NCBI GenBank assembly: GCA_030267565.1
Contig: BRXU01000001.1
Coordinates: 4,154,001 to 4,218,000 of the forward strand
DNA: 64,000 nt
Reading direction: 5' to 3'
Source: Pleodorina starrii
Taxonomy: Eukaryota > Chlorophyta > Chlorophyceae > Chlamydomonadales > Volvocaceae
In this document: positions 54,399-64,000 of the stretch, piece by piece
Layout: every line of letters begins with the position of its first letter
Numbering within the stretch: position 1 is the first letter of the stretch
Translations under genes and position numbers: made by a program
Notes under the pieces: model-generated
Databases searched by the model: none
What the model saw: only the letters and a program-made list of their open reading frames with translations
Told to the model about the DNA's origin: nothing

Positions 54399-55389
54399 AC
54401 ATCACAACTCCGCGCCAGCAGGCGTTTCTTTTCTGGCAACGCTGTGACTTTTTATCTCAAGCGTGTGTCTGTAAACCTCGTTTTTATCTATAAACAAATC
54501 GCGTTGATCTATAAACAGGCAGCTTAGCTGGGCATAGTCCACAGCGTCCGTCGGCCCGAGCCATGGGCCAGAATAACAGGCGAAAGGGATTTCGGAACCA
54601 CGGTAATTGCCGGAGCAGTATGAAAAGGGCGATCGCTGTATTTGTCATCTTACTGCCGCTCGGAATGACGGCGGCGCAAGCGCAAGGTGTATAGATAATG
54701 GGTATGGCAGGCGGAATAAAGGCGTTATATGTCGGGTCGGCGGTAAGATTAATGCGCGTTTCCTGGACATATGGCTCTGGGCCTCGGAAAGCGGGCACAC
54801 TTGCAAACATGCAGGTCGGGCCCGCGCAACCCGCCTTCACGGCAGACGGCCTCGCGATCGTTACCTTCTGCGTGCTGCGTGCTTTTTATGCGCTTGGAGC
54901 TCCCTATGGCAGTCCTCCTGAGGGTTACCCAATCGGCTGTCCAGCCAGTAACAGCCAAGGTTACGGGCGTCGCCTGCCAGTAACGGGCAAATCTCCGTGG
55001 TCGTACTATGTAGCTGTTATCCAGCTCCTCTAATAAATTAATCCGTGGTAAACGACAGCCAAAGCGAACGTTTCTTACGCGTACATATCTCGCGCTATTT
55101 ATGCTTGCTCATGCCTCATCAGACAACAGTAAAGTAAGAATTCCACGCGGGGACGAGCTCCTAGGCGAACTTTAACAGCTATGACAACACAGCTTTTGCG
55201 CTGACTCTCCCGCCTCAACATGCCCATCCACGCACATTGCCTCCTTTGGCCCCGTCTACGTACCTTCCTGCAGCGCCGCAAGCCATCTAAACCGCAGCGC
55301 AATGCCCTTCTCACTTCCCGTCATACATCACTTCCTCTTGACGCGTGATATTTGTGTTGGCCGTTGTATGTGCATGACGTTGCCCTCAC
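54397..55389. other. AT-richer DNA; one signal-peptide-like micro-frame
   Basis: 54620-54694 encodes a 24-residue peptide starting MKRAIAVFVILLPLG and ending AQAQGV, a textbook secretion signal, then TAG. GTGTAT just after CAAG could be a donor. Both strands over 54700-55040 are open with unbiased composition, but I recognise no family. Confidence 0.2.
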
Positions 55390-58300
55390 CAGAACCGCTC
55401 ACGCCACCGTCGCCACCATCGGCGCCACCACCATCGCCGCAACAACCATCGCCGCCACCACCATCGCCGCCGCAAACACCATCGGCGCCATCACCATCGC
55501 CGCCGAAACCACCATCGGCGCCACCACCATCGCCGCCGCAACCACCATCCGCGCCACCACCATCGCCGCCGCAACCACCATCGGCGCCACCACCATCGCC
55601 GCCGCAACCACCATCGGCGCCACCACCATCGCCGCCGCGACCACCATCGGCGCCACCACCATCGCCGCCGAAACCACCATCGGGGCCACCACAATCGCCG
55701 CAACCACCATCGGCGCCACCACCATCGCCGCCGCAACCACCATCGGCGCCACCACCATCGCCGCAACCACCATCGGCGCCACCACCATCGCCGCCGCAAC
55801 CACCATCGCCGCCACCACCATAGCCGCCGCAACCACCATCGGCGCCACCACCATCGCCGCCGCAACCACCATCGGCGCCACCACCATCGCCGCCGCAACC
55901 ACCATCCGCGCCACCACCATCGCCGCCGCAACCACCATCGGCGCCACCACCATCGCCGCGACCACCATCGCCGCCACCACCATCGCCGCCGCAACCACCA
56001 TCGGCGCCACCACCATCGCCGCCGCAACCACCATCGGCGCCACCACCATCGCCGCCGCAACCACCATCGGCGCCACCACCATCGCCGCAACCACCATCGG
56101 CGCCACCACCATCGCCGCCGCAACCACCATCGGCGCCACCACCATCGCCGCCGCAACCACCATCGCCGCAACCACCATCGCCGCAACCACCATCGGCGTC
56201 ACCACCATCGCCGCAACCACCATCGCCACTGCCGCCATCGCCGCCACCACCATCGCCGCAACCACCATCGCCACCGTCGCCATCGCCACCACCATCGCCA
56301 ACGCCGCCATCGCCACCATAATCGCCACTGCCGCCATCGCCACCACCATCGCCACTGCCGCCATCGCCACCACCATCGCCACTGCCGCCATCTCCGCCAC
56401 CTTCGCCGCAACCACCATCACCGCAACCACCATCGGCGCCACCACCATCGCCGCAACCACCATCGCCGCAACCACCATCGGCGCCACCACCATCGCCGCA
56501 ACCACCATCGCCACCGTCGCCATCGCCACTAACATCCCCACCGCCGCCATCGCCACCATCATCGCCACTGCCGCCATTGCCACCACCATCGCCACTGCCG
56601 CCATCGCCACCACGATCGCCACTGCCGCCATCTCCACCACCATCGCCGCAACCACCATCGCCGCAACCACCATCGCCGCAACCACCATCGCCGCAACCAC
56701 CATCGCCACTGCCGCCATCGCCGCCACCGCCGCCATCGCCGCAACCACCATCGCCACTGCCGCCATCGCCGCAACCACCATCGCCGCAACCACCATCGCC
56801 ACTGCCGCCATCTCCGCCACCATCGCCACTGCCGCCATCGCCACCACCATCGCCACTGCCGCCATCTCCGCCACCTTCGCCGCAACCACCATCTCCGCCA
56901 CCTTCGCCGCAACCACCATCGCCGCAACCACCATCGCCGCAACCACCATCGCCGCAACCACCATCGCCACTGCCGCCATCGCCGCCACCACCATCGCCGC
57001 AACCACCATCGCCACCGTCGCCATCGCAACCACCATCGCCACCGCCGCCATCGCCACCACCATCGCCACCGTCGCCATCGCAACCACCATCGCCACCGCC
57101 GCCATCGCCACCACCATCGCCACGCCGCCATCGCTACCACCATCGCCACTGCCGCCATCGCCACCATCATCGCCACTGCCGCCATCTCCGCCACCATCGC
57201 CGCAACCACCATCGCCGCAACCACCATCGCCGCAACCACCATCGCCGCAACCACCATCGCCGCAACCACCATCGCCGCAACCACCATCGCCGCAACCACC
57301 ATCGCCACTGCCGCCATCGCCGCAACCACCATCGCCACTGCCGCCATCGCCGCCACCACCATCGCCGCTACCACCATCGCCGCAACCACCATCGCCGCAA
57401 CCACCATCGCCACTGCCGCCATCGCCACCACCATCGCCACTGCCGCCATCGCCGCCACCACCATCGCCGCTACCACCATCGCCGCAACCACCATCGCCGC
57501 AACCACCATCGCCGCAACCACCATCGCCACTGCCGCCATCGCCGCAACCACCATCGCCACTGCCGCCATCGCCGCCACCACCATCGCCGCTACCACCATC
57601 GCCGCAACCACCATCGCCGCAACCACCATCGCCACTGCCGCCATCGCCGCCACCACCATCGCCGCAACCACCATCGCCACCGTCGCCATCGCCACCACCA
57701 TCGCCAACGCCGCCATCGCCACCACCATCGCCACTGCCGCCATCGCCACCACCATCGCCACTGCCGCCATCGCCACCACCATCGCCACTGCCGCCATCTC
57801 CGCCACCTTCGCCGCAACCACCATCGCCGCAACCACCATCGCCGCAACCACCATCGGCGTCACCACCATCGCCGCCGCAACCACCATCGGCGCCACCACC
57901 ATCGCCGCCGCAACCACCATCGGCGCCACCACCATCGCCGCCGCAACCACCATCGCCGCCACCACCATCGCCGCCGCAACCACCATCGGCGCCACCACCA
58001 TCGCCGCCGCAACCACCATCGGCGCCACCACCATCGCCGCCGCAACCACCATCGGCGCCACCACCATCGCCGCAACCACCATCGGCGCCACCACCATTAC
58101 CGCCGCAACCACCATCGGCGCCACCACCATTGCCGCCGCAACCACCATCGGCGCCACCACCATCGCCGCAACCACCATCGCCGCAACCACCATCGGCGCC
58201 ACCACCATCGCCGCAACCACCATCGCCGCAACCACCATCGGCGCCACCACCATCGCCTCAACCACCATCGCCGCAACCACCATCGGCGCCACCACCATCG

Positions 58301-61300
58301 CCTCAACCACCATCGCCTCAACCACCATCGGCGCCACCACCATCGCCGCAACCACCATCGCCGCAACCACCATCGGCGCCACCACCATCGCCGCAACCAC
58401 CATCGGCGCCACCATCGCCACCGCCGCCATCGCCGCAACCACCATCGCCGCAACCACCATCGCCGCAACCACCATCGCCACTGCCGCCATCGCCGCAACC
58501 ACCATCGCCACTGCCGCCATCGCCGCCACCACCATCGCCGCTACCACCATCGCCGCAACCACCATCGCCGCAACCACCATCGCCGCAACCACCATCGCCA
58601 CTGCCGCCATCGCCGCAACCACCATCGCCACTGCCGCCATCGCCGCCACCACCATCGCCGCTACCACCATCGCCGCAACCACCATCGCCGCAACCACCAT
58701 CGCCACTGCCGCCATCGCCGCCACCACCATCGCCGCAACCACCATCGCCACCGTCGCCATCGCCACCACCATCGCCAACGCCGCCATCGCCACCACCATC
58801 GCCACTGCCGCCATCGCCACCACCATCGCCACTGCCGCCATCGCCACCACCATCGCCACTGCCGCCATCTCCGCCACCTTCGCCGCAACCACCATCGCCG
58901 CAACCACCATCGCCGCAACCACCATCGGCGTCACCACCATCGCCGCCGCAACCACCATCGGCGCCACCACCATCGCCGCCGCAACCACCATCGGCGCCAC
59001 CACCATCGCCGCCGCAACCACCATCGCCGCCACCACCATCGCCGCCGCAACCACCATCGGCGCCACCACCATCGCCGCCGCAACCACCATCGGCGCCACC
59101 ACCATCGCCGCCGCAACCACCATCGGCGCCACCACCATCGCCGCAACCACCATCGGCGCCACCACCATTACCGCCGCAACCACCATCGGCGCCACCACCA
59201 TTGCCGCCGCAACCACCATCGGCGCCACCACCATCGCCGCAACCACCATCGCCGCAACCACCATCGGCGCCACCACCATCGCCGCAACCACCATCGCCGC
59301 AACCACCATCGGCGCCACCACCATCGCCTCAACCACCATCGCCGCAACCACCATCGGCGCCACCACCATCGCCTCAACCACCATCGCCTCAACCACCATC
59401 GGCGCCACCACCATCGCCGCAACCACCATCGCCGCAACCACCATCGGCGCCACCACCATCGCCGCAACCACCATCGGCGCCACCATCGCCACCGCCGCCA
59501 TCGCCGCAACCACCATCGCCGCAACCACCATCGCCGCAACCACCATCGCCACTGCCGCCATCGCCGCAACCACCATCGCCACTGCCGCCATCGCCGCCAC
59601 CACCATCGCCGCTACCACCATCGCCGCAACCACCATCGCCGCAACCACCATCGCCGCAACCACCATCGCCACTGCCGCCATCGCCGCAACCACCATCGCC
59701 GCAACCACCATCGCCACTGCCGCCATCGCCGCCACCACCATCGCCGCAACCACCATCGCCACCGTCGCCATCACCACCACCATCGCCAACGCCGCCATCG
59801 CCACCACCATCGCCACTGCCGCCATCGCCACCACCATCGCCACTGCCGCCATCGCCACCACCATCGCCACTGCCGCCATCTCCGCCACCTTCGCCGCAAC
59901 CACCATCGCCGCAACCACCATCGGCGTCACCACCATCGCCGCCGCAACCACCATCGGCGCCACCACCATCGCCGCCGCAACCACCATCGGCGCCACCACC
60001 ATCGCCGCCGCAACCACCATCGCCGCCACCACCATCACCGCCGCAACCACCATCGGCGCCACCACCATCGCCGCCGCAACCACCATCGGCGCCACCACCA
60101 TCGCCGCCGCAACCACCATCGGCGCCACCACCATCGCCGCAACCACCATCGGCGCCACCACCATTACCGCCGCAACCACCATCGGCGCCACCACCATTGC
60201 CGCCGCAACCACCATCGGCGCCACCACCATCGCCGCAACCACCATCACCGCAACCACCATCGGCGCCACCACCATCGCCGCAACCACCATCGCCGCAACC
60301 ACCATCGGCGCCACCACCATCGCCACCGTCGCCATCACCACCACCATCGCCAACGCCGCCATCGCCACCACCATCGCCACTGCCGCCATCGCCACCACCA
60401 TCGCCACTGCCGCCATCGCCACCACCATCGCCACTGCCGCCATCTCCGCCACCTTCGCCGCAACCACCATCGCCGCAACCACCATCGGCGTCACCACCAT
60501 CGCCGCCGCAACCACCATCGGCGCCACCACCATCGCCGCCGCAACCACCATCGGCGCCACCACCATCGCCGCCGCAACCACCATCGCCGCCACCACCATC
60601 ACCGCCGCAACCACCATCGGCGCCACCACCATCGCCGCCGCAACCACCATCGGCGCCACCACCATCGCCGCCGCAACCACCATCGGCGCCACCACCATCG
60701 CCGCAACCACCATCGGCGCCACCACCATTACCGCCGCAACCACCATCGGCGCCACCACCATTGCCGCCGCAACCACCATCGGCGCCACCACCATCGCCGC
60801 AACCACCATCACCGCAACCACCATCGGCGCCACCACCATCGCCGCAACCACCATCGCCGCAACCACCATCGGCGCCACCACCATCGCCTCAACCACCATC
60901 GCCGCAACCACCATCGGCGCCACCACCATCGCCTCAACCACCATCGCCGCAACCACCATCGGCGCCACCACCATCGCCGCAACCACCATCGCCGCAACCA
61001 CCATCGCCGCAACCACCATCGGCGCCACCATCGCCACCGCCGCCATCGCCGCAACCACCATCGCCGCAACCACCATCGCCGCAACCACCATCGCCGCAAC
61101 CACCATCGCCACTGCCGCCATCGCCGCAACCACCATCGCCACCGCCGCCATCGCCGCAACCACCATCGCCGCAACCACCATCGCCGCTACCACCATCGCC
61201 GCAACCACCATCGCCGCAACCACCATCGCCACTGTCGCCATCGCCACCACCATCGCCAACGCCGCCATCGCCACCACCATCGCCACTGCCGCCATCGCCA

Positions 61301-64000
61301 CCACCATCGCCACTGCCACCATCGCCACCACCATCGCCACTGCCGCCATCTCCGCCACCTTCGCCGCAACCACCATCGCCGCAACCACCATCGCCGCAAC
61401 CACCATCGCCGCAACCACCATCGGCGCCACCACCATCGCCGCAACCACCATCGCCACCGTCGCCATCGCCACTAACATCCCCACCGCCGCCATCGCCACC
61501 ATCATCGCCACTGCCGCCATTGCCACCACCATCGCCACTGCCGCCATTGCCACCACGATCGCCACTGCCGCCATCTCCGCCACCATCGCCGCAACCACCA
61601 TCGCCGCAACCACCATCGCCGCAACCACCATCGCCGCAACCACCATCGCCGCAACCACCATCGCCGCAACCACCATCGCCGCAACCACCATCGGCGCCAC
61701 CACCATCGCCGCAACCACCATCGCCGCAACCACCATCGGCGCCACCACCATCGCCTCAACCACCATCGCCGCAACCACCATCGGCGCCACCACCATCGCC
61801 GCAACCACCATCGCCGCAACCACCATCGGCGCCACCACCATCGCCGCAACCACCATCGCCGCAACCACCATCGGCGCCACCACCATCGCCGCAACCACCA
61901 TCGGCGCCACCATCGCCACCGCCGCCATCGCCGCAACCACCATCGCCGCAACCACCATCGCCGCAACCACCATCGCCACTGCCGCCATCGCCGCAACCAC
62001 CATCGCCACTGCCGCCATCGCCGCCACCACCATCGCCGCTACCACCATCGCCGCAACCACCATCGCCGCAACCACCATCTCCGCAACCACCATCGCCACT
62101 GCCGCCATCGCCGCAACCACCATCGCCACTGCCGCCATCGCCGCCACCACCATCGCCGCTACCACCATCGCCGCAACCACCATCGCCGCAACCACCATCG
62201 CCACTGCCGCCATCGCCGCCACCACCATCGCCGCAACCACCATCGCCACCGTCGCCATCGCCACCACCATCGCCAACGCCGCCATCGCCACCACCATCGC
62301 CACTGCCGCCATCGCCACCACCATCGCAACTGCCGCCATCGCCACCACCATCGCCACTGCCGCCATCTCCGCCACCTTCGCCGCAACCACCATCGCCGCA
62401 ACCACCATCGCCGCAACCACCATCGCCGCAACCACCATCGCCGCAACCACCATCGGCGCCACCACCATCGCCGCAACCACCATCGCCACCGTCGCCATCG
62501 CCACTAACATCCCCACCGCCGCCATCGCCACCATCATCGCCACTGCCGCCATTGCCACCACCATCGCCACTGCCGCCATCGCCACCACGATCGCCACTGC
62601 CGCCATCTCCGCCACCATCGCCGCAACCACCATCGCCGCAACCACCATCGCCGCAACCACCATCGCCGCAACCACCATCGCCGCAACCACCATCGCCGCA
62701 ACCACCATCGGCGCCACCACCATCGCCGCAACCACCATCGCCGCAACCACCATCGGCGCCACCACCATCGCCTCAACCACCATCGCCGCAACCACCATCG
62801 GCGCCACCACCATCGCCGCAACCACCATCGCCGCAACCACCATCGGCGCCACCACCATCGCCGCAACCACCATCGCCGCAACCACCATCGGCGCCACCAC
62901 CATCGCCGCAACCACCATCGGCGCCACCATCGCCACCGCCGCCATCGCCGCAAGCACCATCGCCGCAACCACCATCGCCGCAACCACCATCGCCACTGCC
63001 GCCATCGCCGCAACCACCATCGCCACTGCCGCCATCGCCGCCACCACCATCGCCGCTACCACCATCGCCGCAACCACCATCGCCGCAACCACCATCTCCG
63101 CAACCACCATCGCCACTGCCGCCATCGCCGCAACCACCATCGCCACTGCCGCCATCGCCGCCACCACCATCGCCGCTACCACCATCGCCGCAACCACCAT
63201 CGCCGCAACCACCATCGCCACTGCCGCCATCGCCGCCACCACCATCGCCGCAACCACCATCGCCACCGTCGCCATCGCCACCACCATCGCCAACGCCGCC
63301 ATCGCCACCACCATCGCCACTGCCGCCATCGCCACCACCATCGCAACTGCCGCCATCGCCACCACCATCGCCACTGCCGCCATCTCCGCCACCTTCGCCG
63401 CAACCACCATCGCCGCAACCACCATCGCCGCAACCACCATCGCCGCAACCACCATCGCCGCAACCACCATCGGCGCCACCACCATCGCCGCAACCACCAT
63501 CGCCACCGTCGCCATCGCCACTAACATCCCCACCGCCGCCATCGCCACCATCATCGCCACTGCCGCCATTGCCACCACCATCGCCACTGCCGCCATCGCC
63601 ACCACGATCGCCACTGCCGCCATCTCCGCCACCATCGCCGCAACCACCATCGCCGCAACCACCATCGCCGCAACCACCATCGCCGCAACCACCATCGCCG
63701 CAACCACCATCGCCACTGCCGCCATCGCCGCCACCGCCGCCATCGCCGCAACCACCATCGCCACTGCCGCCATCGCCGCCACCACCATCGCCGCTACCAC
63801 CATCGCCGCAACCACCATCGCCGCAACCACCATCGCCACTGCCGCCATCGCCGCCACCACCATCGCCGCAACCACCATCGCCACCGTCGCCATCGCCACC
63901 ACCATCGCCAACGCCGCCATCGCCACCACCATCGCCACTGCCGCCATCGCCACCACCATCGCAACTGCCGCCATCGCCACCACCATCGCCACTGCCGCCA
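55390..64000 (+). repeat. 8.6-kb satellite of CCACCATCGCCG-type units
   Basis: Units of 12, 15 and 18 bp (CCACCATCGCCG, CAACCACCATCGCCG, GGCGCCACCACCATCGCCG) are tiled with a higher-order order. 57590-58498 recurs at 58661-59569 (offset 1071), and the landmark ACTAACATCCCC is at 56528, 61471, 62503 and 63520 (last intervals 1032 and 1017). Almost all units are multiples of three, so several frames remain open for kilobases. The plus strand from 55302 reads [10 protein letters not shown] like wall-protein linkers, but a TAG at 55821 and a phase change near 57122 break it. Confidence 0.95.

Noticed and set aside
55399..64000. Open frames of 574, 1632 and 2477 codons (MVVAAM-, RRNHH- and PPSP-type)
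   Set aside because: They follow from satellite units that are multiples of three. Both strands and several frames are open at once, and the plausible PPSP frame is broken at 55821 and 57122.
1..64000. tRNA, rRNA and telomere-repeat (TTTTAGGG) arrays
   Set aside because: I looked for them and saw no convincing example. A covariance-model scan would be needed to exclude single tRNA genes.

Overview
The window looks like repeat-packed nuclear DNA of a green alga, most likely a volvocine/chlorophycean (Chlamydomonas-Volvox type). The grounds are very high GC, L1-like LINEs with C-terminal CCHC knuckles, short introns with GT..AG borders, proline-rich (PPSP) wall-protein-like exons, a fragment of a cyclic-nucleotide-dependent kinase, and many mini- and microsatellites. 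The species is an inference. No rRNA, tRNA, CRISPR or bacterial-type operon was seen.

Layout. 1-1977: tandem copies of a 1075-bp GC-rich unit. 3066-10469: a dispersed-repeat copy (A), then a 6.2-kb LINE on the minus strand (ORF1 10348-9305, ORF2 9304/9277-5513). This LINE ends in a 1.2-kb non-coding module (B) and is bounded by 72-bp inverted terminal repeats. 10482-10690: palindromes. 12469-19422: a second intact LINE on the plus strand (ORF1, then a 1586-residue ORF2). 20782-22131: a decayed PKG-like kinase gene. 22-29 kb: mostly low-complexity DNA with several minisatellites. 29824-36684 and 39730-43913: two diverged copies of one multi-exon minus-strand gene for a proline-rich, probably extracellular protein, interrupted by repeat copies C and D, a 28-bp minisatellite and hairpin repeats. 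37663-38700: a truncated LINE fragment lying between the two copies. 44695-48886: a perfect (TGTGCG)n tract of 4.2 kb. 49727-52760: the decayed 3' part of a different retroelement (methyltransferase-like, RNase H, CCHC and restriction-like endonuclease regions). 52.9-54.4 kb: 83-bp repeats and AT microsatellites. 55390-64000: an 8.6-kb satellite of 12-18-bp CCACCATCGCCG-type units with about 1-kb higher-order periodicity, running off the window.

How it works together. Most coding capacity is retrotransposon. In both intact LINEs, ORF1 and ORF2 are in the same frame and separated by one UAG. In the first, no AUG precedes the endonuclease catalytic residues, which points to stop readthrough or non-AUG initiation. 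The second encodes a canonical PCNA-binding (PIP) motif near the ORF2 C terminus. Five copies of a short element share the exact start point that follows the first LINE's ORF2, so that LINE probably mobilises, or descends from, the same family. The host gene copies carry different disruptions. The long open frames in the hexamer tract and the 55-64 kb satellite are consequences of the repeats, not genes.
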